Assembly (NCBI RefSeq): GCF_002895005.1
Contig: NZ_POWF01000001.1
Coordinates: 346,344 to 410,343, forward strand
Origin: Hanstruepera neustonica
GTDB lineage: Bacteria > Bacteroidota > Bacteroidia > Flavobacteriales > Flavobacteriaceae
DNA length: 64,000 bases
Direction of reading: 5' to 3'
Part shown: one piece after another, positions 9,071 through 17,166 of the stretch
How the letters are laid out: the number at the start of each line of letters is the position of its first letter
Position numbering within the stretch: position 1 is the first letter of the stretch
Translations under genes and position numbers: made by a program
Notes under the pieces: model-generated
Databases searched by the model: none
What the model was told of the DNA's origin: nothing
The model's input: the letters and a program-made list of their open reading frames with translations, nothing else

Positions 9071-9151
9071 TTAGCGACGTTTATTGCGATTGTAAACGTA
9101 AATGATAATCAGTACTACAGCAAGTACCAAAAATAGCATATTTCCTCCCAT
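9071..9151 (-). CDS. Tiny single-pass membrane protein (26 aa)
   Basis: MGGNMLFLVLAVVLIIIYVYNRNKRR is a hydrophobic segment followed by a basic tail, the profile of a small membrane protein with a cytoplasmic C-terminus. The ATG at 9151 lies one base after the stop of the 59-residue ORF upstream. An internal ATG (residue 5) is preceded by GGAGGAAAT, so initiation there is possible. It is the last of four co-directional genes (GNAT, MATE, 59-aa, 26-aa). I recognise no family; coding status rests on composition and tight spacing. Confidence 0.5.
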   Translation of the reverse strand: MGGNMLFLVLAVVLIIIYVYNRNKRR

Positions 9152-9152
9152 A

Positions 9153-9332
9153 TTAATCGTTGTTTAAATTTTTCTTATTGTATCTGTAAATAGCATAAGC
9201 AATAGCAACTAAAACCACAAAGGGTAAAAAGGATCCGATAAACACACCTATTTCATAGGAACTATCAGGCGCTTCCTTTATTTTTTCTTCAATATTGACC
9301 TGTTGCAAGGTTGTTAAAAGCAAAAACATCAT
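9153..9332 (-). CDS. Small membrane protein (59 aa)
   Basis: A 59-residue ORF starting at 9332 (or the next codon, a second ATG). A short hydrophobic N-terminus is followed by the polar stretch NIEEKIKEAPDSSYE, then a strong transmembrane helix (about residues 29-48) and the tail YRYNKKNLNND. That layout matches the 26-residue protein encoded immediately downstream, and the pair may be paralogous or work together. It lies 21 bases after the MATE gene on the same strand. Function unknown. Confidence 0.55.
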   Translation of the reverse strand: MMFLLLTTLQQVNIEEKIKEAPDSSYEIGVFIGSFLPFVVLVAIAYAIYRYNKKNLNND

Positions 9333-9353
9333 ACATTAATTAGTATTTCAAAT

Positions 9354-10688
9354 TTAACTGTTTTGAGAGAGCGGTAAAAATTCTTTTCTAAATTTTATGA
9401 TTAACGGAAGCCCTCTGGCTATAATCCATAGGGTAAATGCAATAAAAATAGCATAGAGTTTGTAGTCCAGATAATCTAGCCAAAACAATATAGGCACAAA
9501 AACCAAAAAGGTGGAAAATAATAACACGTTTCGAAGCATTTTCATTTTACCCAATCCTTTAAACATGCCATCAAATATAAAAGCCAAGGCACATAAGGGT
9601 TGCATGGCAAGTACCAACCAAAATACTTTGTAGAACTCGGCTAACACAGCTTCATCTTTTGTAAAAAGTGTTCCAACAGGATAATATATTAGGGCACCGA
9701 TTGCACCCATAATTATTCCGACGATGATACCATATCTAATAAGTTTATTGCTTAATTCCATGAGCTTTCTAAAATCTTTGGCCCCAAAAAGTTTTCCAGA
9801 TAATATATTACCAGCACTGGCGTATCCATCAATTATAAAAGCGCCTAAAAACCACAAGTTAATAGCTATAGTATAAGCAGCTATATATTCCTTCCCATAA
9901 CTGGTTGAAAAAGCACTAGCATAGTATAGTGTTACATTAAGTGCTAATGTGCGCACAAACAAGTTGGCAATCATCAATAAAAATCGTTTAATCTCTTTAT
10001 TGAAAGGCAAACTAAACCGCAAAGGAATATCGGTTTTTGTCAACAAATAATAAGTTGAAACTAGAGCCATTAGTAGTTGGGCTATAACACTGGCATAGGC
10101 TGCGCCTTTGATGTTCATGGCTGGAATAAACCCTTCAACTCCAAAAACCAAAACAAAATCCAGAATAATGTTTGCTGATGCGCCTAAAATGGCAATGATC
10201 ATCGGATAAAAGGTGTTTTGAAGCCCTCTAAAGGTTCCAAATACAGCAATAGTGAACAATGTAAATGGGAAACCAAATACCCGAATTCTATAATAGTCCA
10301 CACTGTAATTCAGAATCAAATTGGAAGCATTATAGAGTTTGAAGATGGGTTCTGCAAGAGGGTAAGTGATTAAAATAATGAGGATGCTTAAAGATGTAAT
10401 AATAAATATGGCTTGGGCAGGCAGGTCTTTTACCTTGTCTAAATTGTCGGCGCCAACATATTGAGAAACGATAGAAGAAATAGCACTGCGCGTTTGGCCT
10501 AATACCCAAATAAGCATGGAAATAAAAGCACCAACAATTCCAACGGCAGCAAGAGATTCGGTTGCATCTACAGGCATATTTCCAACAATGGCAGTATCGG
10601 TTATAGAAAGAATAGGCTCTGAAACTCCTGAAATTAAAGCAGGAATAGCCAGTTTGTTAATATGTTTTAAAGTTATAGGCGTACTCAC
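9354..10688 (-). CDS. MATE family efflux transporter (DinF-like)
   Basis: A 444-residue membrane protein with about 12 hydrophobic segments in two homologous halves, as in MATE cation/drug antiporters. Near the N-terminus LAIPALISGVSEPILSITDTAIVG matches the TM1 signature of the DinF-like subgroup. The start is a GTG at 10688 (GTGAGTACG) overlapping the TGA of the GNAT gene, a coupled arrangement. Likely substrates are organic cations or toxic metabolites, but none can be named. It leads into the two small membrane ORFs. Confidence 0.88.
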   Translation of the reverse strand: MSTPITLKHINKLAIPALISGVSEPILSITDTAIVGNMPVDATESLAAVGIVGAFISMLIWVLGQTRSAISSIVSQYVGADNLDKVKDLPAQAIFIITSLSILIILITYPLAEPIFKLYNASNLILNYSVDYYRIRVFGFPFTLFTIAVFGTFRGLQNTFYPMIIAILGASANIILDFVLVFGVEGFIPAMNIKGAAYASVIAQLLMALVSTYYLLTKTDIPLRFSLPFNKEIKRFLLMIANLFVRTLALNVTLYYASAFSTSYGKEYIAAYTIAINLWFLGAFIIDGYASAGNILSGKLFGAKDFRKLMELSNKLIRYGIIVGIIMGAIGALIYYPVGTLFTKDEAVLAEFYKVFWLVLAMQPLCALAFIFDGMFKGLGKMKMLRNVLLFSTFLVFVPILFWLDYLDYKLYAIFIAFTLWIIARGLPLIIKFRKEFLPLSQNS

Positions 10689-11185
10689 AGAACTAGTTCA
10701 TAACAATAAAAAGGATGTTCACTTTGATTAGGGAAATAAACAGAACCCAATTTTTTATAACCACGAAGTTCGTAAAACTTTTGGTTTCTTTTGTTCTGTG
10801 AAAACGTGTCTAATCTTATAGAGGTATAGTTGTTTTTTATGGCAAAATCTTCGGCAAAATCCATTAAACGTTGTGCAAATCCTTGACCTTGAAATTCAGG
10901 AATGATAGCTAAACGGTGAATATATAAGTTATGCTTGTTCTCTGTCAACCATTTAATTGGAACATATTCGGAATCCATTAAAGTCGAAATAGTGATACAA
11001 CCAACAATGTTATTGTTTTTTTCCAAAGCATATAATTCCCCTCTTTGAATATCAATAAGAAAAGCAGATTTGTTTGGATAGGAATCATTCCATTGTAAAA
11101 TTCCTTGACCTATCATGTGTTGGGCACAAGCTCTGGTAACCGTTAAAATTCTATCAATATCTTTTTCCGTTGCTTTCCGAATCAT
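10685..11185 (-). CDS. GNAT family N-acetyltransferase
   Basis: A 166-residue GNAT protein. The acetyl-CoA pyrophosphate-binding motif appears as IIPEFQGQGFAQRLMDFAED (Q/RxxGxG/A type), followed by IRLDTFSQNKRNQKFYELRGYKKLG, the conserved end of the fold. It presumably acetylates a small molecule or protein amine; the substrate is unknown. It overlaps the MATE gene by 4 bases (GTGA). Linkage of an acetyltransferase to an efflux pump is suggestive of detoxification, but that is inference. Confidence 0.87.
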   Translation of the reverse strand: MIRKATEKDIDRILTVTRACAQHMIGQGILQWNDSYPNKSAFLIDIQRGELYALEKNNNIVGCITISTLMDSEYVPIKWLTENKHNLYIHRLAIIPEFQGQGFAQRLMDFAEDFAIKNNYTSIRLDTFSQNKRNQKFYELRGYKKLGSVYFPNQSEHPFYCYELVL

Positions 11186-11203
11186 ATATTATATTTACTT
11201 TTG
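11170..11203 (+). promoter_or_regulatory. Promoter of the universal stress protein gene
   Basis: TTG at 11170-11172 and TACTTTTG at 11196-11203 have a 23-base spacer, with the start codon 38 bases further on. It overlaps the 5' end of the divergent GNAT gene. Confidence 0.5.
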
Positions 11204-11241
11204 CATAAATTTTTTAGTAAAGTTAGTTCTAAATATTGATT

Positions 11242-12039
11242 ATGAAGAATATTTTGGTTCCAGTTGGGTCATCTAAAAATGCAGTAAGTCATTTGCAATA
11301 TGCCGTTGATTTTGCTAGGGCATTTGGGGCAAAACTATATGTTGTTCAAATTTATAATGTCTATACAAAGGCAGGAACCATGATTAAGGTTGATCATATT
11401 TTGGAACGCGAAAGCCTTGAGTTCTTGAAGTCACATGTATCCAAAGTTGACACCAAAAACGTTGAGGTTGTTGTCAAAACTTTTAAAGGGAAATTAGTAG
11501 ACACCTTGGAATTAGTTTGCCAGTCTTTGGACATTGATTTAATCATGATTGAGCCTAGAACCAATTCCGTGAACGAAGAAGTATATTTAGGAAAGACTTC
11601 AGGTAAGATTATCAAGCAGACCAATATTCCGGCTTTAATAGTTCCGGAAGGGTTAAAATTCAAACCAATCGTGTATATATTAATGGCGTTAAAATCTGCC
11701 GTAATGAGAAAAGAAGGCGCTTTAATTCCTTTAATATCGATTAAAAATCAGTTTAAATCAATAGTGAATCTATTATTGGTAAAAACGCCATTTTACAGTG
11801 AAGGCGATTTTGATGTGTCTCCTGATTTGGCAAAATTGATAACTAAAACCACTGAGAGCGAAAATGCCACGACGTTTCAAGGTGTTTTAGAACACTATAA
11901 AGATAATGATCCTGATTTGTTGTGTGTAGTGCGAAGAAAAAGAGGATTTTTCACCAAACTTTGGGAAAATAATACGATATTGAAAAAAGATTTTCACAGT
12001 AGCACATTACCTGTTCTTGTGTTGAGTGGATTGAAGTAA
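11242..12039 (+). CDS. Universal stress protein (UspA family, two-domain)
   Basis: A 265-residue protein starting MKNILVPVGSSKNAVSHLQYAVDFARAF, the classic UspA N-terminus. The first domain continues to LIMIEPRTNSVNEEVYLGKTSGKIIKQTNIPALIVPE. That end carries a ligand-loop-like region, though the canonical G2xG9G(S/T) is altered. The second half is a more divergent repeat of the fold. The ATG at 11242 is chosen over a TTG at 11236. Family members bind nucleotides and help stress survival; the specific role is unknown. tRNA-Ala starts one base after the stop codon. Confidence 0.9.
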   Translation: MKNILVPVGSSKNAVSHLQYAVDFARAFGAKLYVVQIYNVYTKAGTMIKVDHILERESLEFLKSHVSKVDTKNVEVVVKTFKGKLVDTLELVCQSLDIDLIMIEPRTNSVNEEVYLGKTSGKIIKQTNIPALIVPEGLKFKPIVYILMALKSAVMRKEGALIPLISIKNQFKSIVNLLLVKTPFYSEGDFDVSPDLAKLITKTTESENATTFQGVLEHYKDNDPDLLCVVRRKRGFFTKLWENNTILKKDFHSSTLPVLVLSGLK

Positions 12040-12040
12040 T

Positions 12041-12114
12041 GGGGCATTAGCTCAGTTGGCTAGAGCGCTACGCTGGCAGCGTAGAGGCCATCGGTTCGAA
12101 TCCGATATGCTCCA
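12041..12114 (+). tRNA. tRNA-Ala (anticodon GGC)
   Basis: A 74-base cloverleaf. The acceptor GGGGCAT pairs with ATGCTCC (one G-T). The D arm is GCTC...GAGC. The anticodon arm is CTACG-CTGGCAG-CGTAG with anticodon GGC at loop positions 34-36. The T arm is ATCGG-TTCGAAT-CCGAT. The discriminator is A and the terminal CCA is not encoded. It begins one base after the universal stress protein gene, and a hairpin terminator follows. Its last bases are duplicated at 12263-12281. Confidence 0.97.
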
Positions 12115-12129
12115 CATCAAGCAGAAAAT

Positions 12130-12153
12130 ACCACACGAATGTGTGGTGTTTTT
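12130..12153 (+). terminator. Terminator after tRNA-Ala
   Basis: ACCACAC-GAAT-GTGTGGT is a 7-base-pair stem with a tetraloop, followed by GTTTTTG and then GTTTTC. It lies 15 bases after the tRNA. Confidence 0.8.
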
Positions 12154-12198
12154 GTTTTCGATAAAAGCGAAAAATTTTTTCAGGTTTTTATCGAAAAC
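12154..12198. repeat. Perfect 13-base inverted repeat
   Basis: GTTTTCGATAAAA at 12154-12166 is exactly complementary to TTTTATCGAAAAC at 12186-12198, with a 19-base spacer. It lies between the tRNA-Ala gene and the repeated tRNA 3' end. It could be an RNA stem, a protein-binding site or a remnant of mobile DNA. Confidence 0.7.
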
Positions 12199-12262
12199 AA
12201 TAATGTTCTTTTTTAAAGAATATTTTCTATTTGCAGTATTGAAGCCCAAGGAAAACTTTGCT

Positions 12263-12281
12263 AATCCGATATGCTCCACAT
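12263..12281 (+). repeat. Direct repeat of the tRNA-Ala 3' end (att-like scar)
   Basis: These 19 bases (AATCCGATATGCTCCACAT) are identical to 12099-12117, which covers the 3' part of the T arm, the acceptor strand and three bases beyond the gene. No other tRNA parts are present, so this is not a second tRNA. Tyrosine-recombinase elements typically leave such a copy when they integrate into tRNA genes. Only 164 bases separate the copies and no integrase is nearby, so any element is lost. Confidence 0.75.
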
Positions 12282-12282
12282 A

Positions 12283-12312
12283 AAAAAACCGTTCTTTTGG
12301 GAACGGTTTTTT
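12283..12312. terminator. Bidirectional terminator
   Basis: AAAAAACCGTTC at 12283-12294 pairs with GAACGGTTTTTT at 12301-12312 (12 base pairs, 6-base loop). T-runs on both strands let it serve the tRNA region and the convergent gene at 12311-12844. Confidence 0.8.
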
Positions 12313-12844
12313 ATAACAATTGTTTTTTCAAATCGGAAACAGAATTCACATTATTGAGATCTTTATTGTCAATTTCATACAGATCAGCAAAGGTAGTAAA
12401 GGTTGTTTTGTCAAATCGGGTTCTAATGCTGCCTTTAGGATAGAAACGCCGTTTTTTGGTAAAGTCTTCTTTTGAAATCCAACCACAAACCGTGAGTACT
12501 TGTTTGGTTTTATGATAACTGCAAAAAATATAAATGTCGGTTTTAAAATATTCCTGAAGTTTTAGAAAATTATTGGTGTAACCCTGTTTAACTGATGTTG
12601 TTCTTCCCATGGTTTTGACATCAATGCTTTTATTGGCGAAAGTTAAATCAACACCGCCATCAAACCCAGAAGAACCATCAACATAACCCTTATCAAAAAA
12701 CGTCATAACTACAGATTGCCCAATTATACCCGTAAGTTGTTGTTCTTTGGTTCCATTTGCCGTAAAACGTTTACCAAAATCATGGTTGGAAACCATGTTT
12801 TTACAATGCTCAATTAGCTTTTGATCAACAGATACTGTAAACAT
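12311..12844 (-). CDS. Putative PD-(D/E)XK-fold nuclease-like protein
   Basis: A 177-residue protein with no family I can name. It has the spacing of a PD-(D/E)XK core: E35 in the helix EQQLTGIIGQSVVMTFF, D66 in FDGGVDLTF and D75-x-K77 in NKSIDVKT. The C-terminal half is basic (KKRRFYPKGSIRTRFDK). It starts 6 bases after the addB stop on the same strand, so it is probably cotranscribed with addB, and it ends at a bidirectional terminator. A DNA-end or restriction-like role is inference. It lies next to the tRNA scar, but its position fits the addB operon better than an island. Confidence 0.6.
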   Translation of the reverse strand: MFTVSVDQKLIEHCKNMVSNHDFGKRFTANGTKEQQLTGIIGQSVVMTFFDKGYVDGSSGFDGGVDLTFANKSIDVKTMGRTTSVKQGYTNNFLKLQEYFKTDIYIFCSYHKTKQVLTVCGWISKEDFTKKRRFYPKGSIRTRFDKTTFTTFADLYEIDNKDLNNVNSVSDLKKQLL

Positions 12845-12850
12845 AATTTG

Positions 12851-15607
12851 TTACTTGATTTCTTTCTCCAAAAAGGGAATTTCCGGATTACAGATTTCAA
12901 TGATTAACTTTTTAAGCTCGCTATAAAAATCATTTAAAATGGATTCGTCTATAAACTCTATTTTTTTGGCGTAGGCTCCTGATCTATCTTTTTTTGCAAA
13001 TTTCAAGAATCCAGAATTTAGATTTTTAAAGGAAATAATGCCTGCTTCAACAGGTTCACTGAAGTTTTTGCTTATATCCATCATCAAGGCATAAGATAGC
13101 ACTTGGAATGACTTGCTATACTTATCGTAGTCAGTTGTGATGTCTTGCCAATCAATGATTTCCACCTTGTTTTTGTCAACCCTACCTGATTTATAATCGA
13201 TAATTCTAACTATACCATTTCTTTTGTCAACACGGTCAACAGTTCCTTTTAGAAATACAGGGAAATCCAGTTCAAGAATATCCAATTGTATTTTGTTTTC
13301 CGCTTCAACAGCCAATATTTCAATAGTGTTGCCATTTTTTAAATCGGTTAATTCCAAATCCAAGAAATTTGAAATATAGCGTTTGGCTATTTCAAATATG
13401 ATTAAGTTTTTGCCCGCTTTTATATCACCTTCTTTGTAGAGTTTTTGAAAGTGTATTTCAACCGTGTTGTCAACAGAATGCTTCATATTTTGAAGATCAT
13501 CACTGGTAATTTGTTGACCAACAAATGGTTTGTAAAAATCTTCAAGAGTATTATGGATAACTGTTCCCAAGGTATTAGATGCAATAGTTTCTTCGACATC
13601 GTCCTGCTCTTTTATTTTCAATATTTTTTGTAAATAAAAATCGATGGGGTTTCTGATATAGTTTGTAAGTGAAGAAGGCGAAAACCCTTGAGCCGCATAG
13701 CTTTGCAAAGTGTTTATAATATCTGATGTTTTTCCTATTTCAATAGGCTTGTTTTCTACTAAAGGAACTTTTGGAACAACGATTTCATGTTTGATATCGT
13801 GAATACCTTCTAATTCCATTTGGGCTATAAATCGACTTTTCTCACCACTTGAAAATGTATCTACTTCTGTATTGTAAAGTATATAGACTTTTTTAGCCCG
13901 TTGTATCAGTCGATAAAAGTGGTAGGCGTAAATAGCATCTTTTTCTTTATAGGTAGGCAGTTCATTGTCGAGTTTGACATCAAAAGGAATAAAAGAGTTT
14001 TGGGTTTTACCTGCCGGCAGAATACCCTCATTCACTGAAGATATTATGACCGTTTCAAAATCTAAAGTTCGAGATTCAAGCATTCCCATGATTTGCAATC
14101 CACTTAATGGCTCACCTTTAAAGTCCAATTTCTCTAGACTCAACAATTCATTAAATACCAGATATAATGATGCTGTACCAGTTAGATAACCATATTTGCT
14201 ATTTAATGTTTCAAGCTCATTGAAAAGTGTATTCAAGTGAAACAGATATTCCAATGCCAAAACATGCTTTTTCTTGTCAGTATTTAAGGACTCTTTTATT
14301 TTTAAAATCAAAGTTTGACAGTGATCCAAGGCTTTATCAATATTATCATCCCAATTATCAAATAATAATTCAAAAAGACCGCTGTATTGAGGAGCAATGA
14401 CTGTTAGCTTTGATTTTGTGAGATAGATTAAATTGTTTTCTGTAATAGCATTTTTAATGACATAAAGATCGTTTTTGTCTTCTCTTTGTAATAGAGGAGC
14501 TATATAAGTATGGGATAATATATTGATGACATCTTTATAGTAGAATGATTTTGAAGAACTTTTATGAATTAAAAAAAGATTTTGAAAAAGGTTCGTTAAA
14601 GGAATGCTTTTTAGAGGGAGCCCCATTGTTATATTTAGGGCAGTTATTGATTTAGGTATGGAGTTTAGAATGGGAGCCAACAAAGATTCCTCTCCCAGAA
14701 CAATCGCTGTTTTATTCAGAGAGACATCGTAATTTTGGATTGTTTTTAAGATTGTAGATATGTGTTTTGATTGCCCTACGTTTTTTGGAACACCTATCAC
14801 ATAAATATCTTTTTGTTTTTTATAATTGTTAGACAACCACTTAAATTCATTGTTTTTATAAAACTTCCAGTTTGTTATATGCTTGCGAGCAAAAAATCCA
14901 GCATCATGGTTTTGATTTTTATAAAAAGTTTCATCAATATCCCAATAAATATCAGCCATATTGTTTTGCAGTAACTCCTGCATGATGATTTCTTCTGATG
15001 TATTTAATGCATTAAAGCCTATGAATAGATGTTTTTTTGAAGCATGGCTGTCCATATAATTTTGAATGTTCTCAACAGCTTCTCTATAAATAAGGCCTTG
15101 ATAGCCCATCCCTTTGCTTAATAATTCTTTAGTTAAATGATTGTAATAATTTTTAAGTTTTTTCCAAAAAGCCAGATAATTACTGACAAGTTTAGTTGGA
15201 TTATTATCCAAAGACCAATGATTAATTTCTTGAATCGCACTGAGATAGTCAAAGATGTCATCTTCGGCAATTTGGTAACGGTCTATTTCATTAAAGTCTT
15301 GCAAAAGAATTTGCGCCCATTTTGAGAAAGTCTCAAAATTATCTTGACTATCAATAGGGGTCAAAGCTTTGTATGTACTGTAGAACTCAAATAGTAACTC
15401 TATATTTGAAATGGGTTTTAATTGTGATAGATTTTCAACAAATTCTTCGATACTGTAGATTTCAGGGGAAAATAAAGGACCAGAGGAGTAATTTGAAATC
15501 TCGTGTTTTAGAAACACCCCAGCGCGCTTACTAGGCATAATAAATGTGAGATTGGATAAATCGGAATCGTTTAAATCGTTTAAAACATCATTTAAAAAGG
15601 AAGTCAT
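12851..15607 (-). CDS. addB: AddB-like PD-(D/E)XK nuclease, double-strand-break repair
   Basis: A 918-residue protein with the layout of Bacteroidota AddB. There is a degenerate UvrD-like helicase region (TFIMPSKRAGVFLKHEI at about 19-35, no intact Walker A), ALIMQ-type motifs such as LQIMGMLESRTLDFETVIIS in the middle, and a RecB-family nuclease at the C-terminus. The nuclease is marked by LGTVIHNTLEDFYKP, LKGTVDRVDK and RIIDYKSGR (D...DYK). With AddA it would resect broken ends for RecA. addA lies 2.8 kb upstream on the same strand, separated by kbl and ompA. A terminator precedes addB, so it needs its own promoter. Confidence 0.88.
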   Translation of the reverse strand: MTSFLNDVLNDLNDSDLSNLTFIMPSKRAGVFLKHEISNYSSGPLFSPEIYSIEEFVENLSQLKPISNIELLFEFYSTYKALTPIDSQDNFETFSKWAQILLQDFNEIDRYQIAEDDIFDYLSAIQEINHWSLDNNPTKLVSNYLAFWKKLKNYYNHLTKELLSKGMGYQGLIYREAVENIQNYMDSHASKKHLFIGFNALNTSEEIIMQELLQNNMADIYWDIDETFYKNQNHDAGFFARKHITNWKFYKNNEFKWLSNNYKKQKDIYVIGVPKNVGQSKHISTILKTIQNYDVSLNKTAIVLGEESLLAPILNSIPKSITALNITMGLPLKSIPLTNLFQNLFLIHKSSSKSFYYKDVINILSHTYIAPLLQREDKNDLYVIKNAITENNLIYLTKSKLTVIAPQYSGLFELLFDNWDDNIDKALDHCQTLILKIKESLNTDKKKHVLALEYLFHLNTLFNELETLNSKYGYLTGTASLYLVFNELLSLEKLDFKGEPLSGLQIMGMLESRTLDFETVIISSVNEGILPAGKTQNSFIPFDVKLDNELPTYKEKDAIYAYHFYRLIQRAKKVYILYNTEVDTFSSGEKSRFIAQMELEGIHDIKHEIVVPKVPLVENKPIEIGKTSDIINTLQSYAAQGFSPSSLTNYIRNPIDFYLQKILKIKEQDDVEETIASNTLGTVIHNTLEDFYKPFVGQQITSDDLQNMKHSVDNTVEIHFQKLYKEGDIKAGKNLIIFEIAKRYISNFLDLELTDLKNGNTIEILAVEAENKIQLDILELDFPVFLKGTVDRVDKRNGIVRIIDYKSGRVDKNKVEIIDWQDITTDYDKYSKSFQVLSYALMMDISKNFSEPVEAGIISFKNLNSGFLKFAKKDRSGAYAKKIEFIDESILNDFYSELKKLIIEICNPEIPFLEKEIK

Positions 15608-15618
15608 TTTATAAAAAT

Positions 15619-15652
15619 AAAAAACGCCTCGAAATTTCGAGGCGTTTTTTTA
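15619..15652 (-). terminator. Terminator after ompA
   Basis: AAAAACGCCTCGAAA/TTTCGAGGCGTTTTT is a near-perfect palindrome with T-runs on both strands. It lies between the ompA stop and the addB start, so it should separate their transcripts. Confidence 0.85.
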
Positions 15653-15676
15653 TATAATTAAGAGTTTATAAAAGAA

Positions 15677-17041
15677 TTACTTGATTAAGTTAATCTCAAC
15701 TCTTCTGTTGTTAGCTCTACCAGCTTTAGTTTTGTTAGAATCAATTGGTTTTGATTCACCAAAACCTTGGTGCTCTAATCTATTAGAAGCAATTCCTTTA
15801 GTGATAAGGTAATTCATTACAGAACTAGCTCTCTCTTGAGAAAGTCTTTGGTTGTTAGCTTCGCTACCTACACTATCAGTATGTCCATCAATTGTAAATC
15901 TTGCATTAGGATATTCTTTTAAGATGTCAACAATATTTTGTAACACCTCTTCTGATTGTTCCTTGATAGTAGATTTACCAGTGTCAAATAAGATTGTTTT
16001 AGCATATGCGTTAAGAGCTTTCTTAACAGCTTCAGTTACTTCAGGACATCCATTGTTGGCAACAGTACCAACTAAATCTGGACATTGATCATCTTTATCA
16101 ACAACACCGTCTCCATCTCTATCTGGCCAAGGACAACCATTGTTGGCAGCAGGACCAGCCTCATTTGGACATTCATCATCTTTATCAGCGACACCATCAC
16201 CATCAGAATCTGGACAACCGTTTAATTCTTTAGGACCAGCTTCAGTTGGACAAGCATCATCTTTATCAGCTATACCATCACCATCAGAATCTGGACAACC
16301 ATTAAATTCAGCCGGACCAGCTTCTTGTGGACAAGAATCTTTTGCATCTTCAATACCATCACCGTCAGAATCTGGACAACCATTAAATTCAGCTAATCCC
16401 CATTCTTCTGGACAAGCATCATCTTTATCGTAGATACCATCTTCGTCAGTATCTTTTCCACCAAATTTAACTGTTATACCAGCAGTGTGTTGGAAGTGTG
16501 TATCTAAATAGTCTTCGAAAGCATGCTTGTATGAAGTTTGAGCAGTAAGACCAATATTTTCGGTCAACCAGAAGTTGATACCAAAAGTACCATTTAATGT
16601 TCCAGCACCGATGTCATCAACCCAAGTATAACCACCACCTACGCCTAAATAAGGCTCAACACATTTAGAATTTAGGATGCTTGCAAAGCTATACTTTACA
16701 ATACCATCTAATCCAAAGTAAGTAACGTCATTATATCTACTACGGTCATCACCGAACTTATCTATTTTGTTAATAGAAGCTGTTGCCCCTACAGAAAACC
16801 CGCTGTTAATGTAACGAGCAGCTGAAACAGATGACAAAGAAGGCAAGATGTTATAGTGATCACCTGCATTAAAAAATTCATCAAAATAACCTCCAAGTGG
16901 AGCGTCTTCACCTGTTGGATAGAAATCAACCGCATTGATACCAAAACTGATAGCCCAAGGGTTGTTCTCATCTTGTGCGTACGTGTTGCTGAAACCTAAA
17001 ACAAGCAACATAGCGAACAATAATCTGCTAAGATTTTTCAT
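15677..17041 (-). CDS. OmpA family porin-like protein with thrombospondin type 3 repeats
   Basis: A 454-residue outer-membrane protein. The signal peptide ends NTYAQ (about residue 23). A beta-barrel region follows to about residue 200, then five TSP3 calcium-binding repeats of the form [19 protein letters not shown], then an OmpA peptidoglycan-binding domain ([35 protein letters not shown]). This is a major structural protein type in flavobacteria. The ATG at 17041 is chosen over a TTG at 17047. It has its own strong promoter and terminator and is therefore a monocistronic unit between kbl and addB. Confidence 0.93.
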   Translation of the reverse strand: MKNLSRLLFAMLLVLGFSNTYAQDENNPWAISFGINAVDFYPTGEDAPLGGYFDEFFNAGDHYNILPSLSSVSAARYINSGFSVGATASINKIDKFGDDRSRYNDVTYFGLDGIVKYSFASILNSKCVEPYLGVGGGYTWVDDIGAGTLNGTFGINFWLTENIGLTAQTSYKHAFEDYLDTHFQHTAGITVKFGGKDTDEDGIYDKDDACPEEWGLAEFNGCPDSDGDGIEDAKDSCPQEAGPAEFNGCPDSDGDGIADKDDACPTEAGPKELNGCPDSDGDGVADKDDECPNEAGPAANNGCPWPDRDGDGVVDKDDQCPDLVGTVANNGCPEVTEAVKKALNAYAKTILFDTGKSTIKEQSEEVLQNIVDILKEYPNARFTIDGHTDSVGSEANNQRLSQERASSVMNYLITKGIASNRLEHQGFGESKPIDSNKTKAGRANNRRVEINLIK

Positions 17042-17076
17042 ATTCAAAAATTTAATTTTTAAGTGTTAATTGTAAG

Positions 17077-17107
17077 CAAAAGTAAGTTGTTAAATATTAT
17101 TAACAAA
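17077..17107 (-). promoter_or_regulatory. Strong promoter of ompA
   Basis: On the minus strand, TTTG (17107-17104), a 19-base spacer and TACTTTTG (17084-17077) fit the Bacteroidota consensus exactly. The ATG follows 35 bases downstream. A second exact box, TATATTTG, lies just upstream near 17110-17117. Confidence 0.75.
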
Positions 17108-17166
17108 GACAAATATAGAAAAATATTGGAAAAATTACCTAAAATGTCAATGTTTGTCAGAAAAAA

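Noticed and set aside
12056..12283. Open frames of ~75 codons on both strands across tRNA-Ala and its repeat
   Set aside because: They read through the tRNA and its terminator; open only by chance.
16140..16433. Open frame opposite the TSP3 repeats of ompA
   Set aside because: Mirror of the repeated coding sequence; no start signals or recognisable protein.
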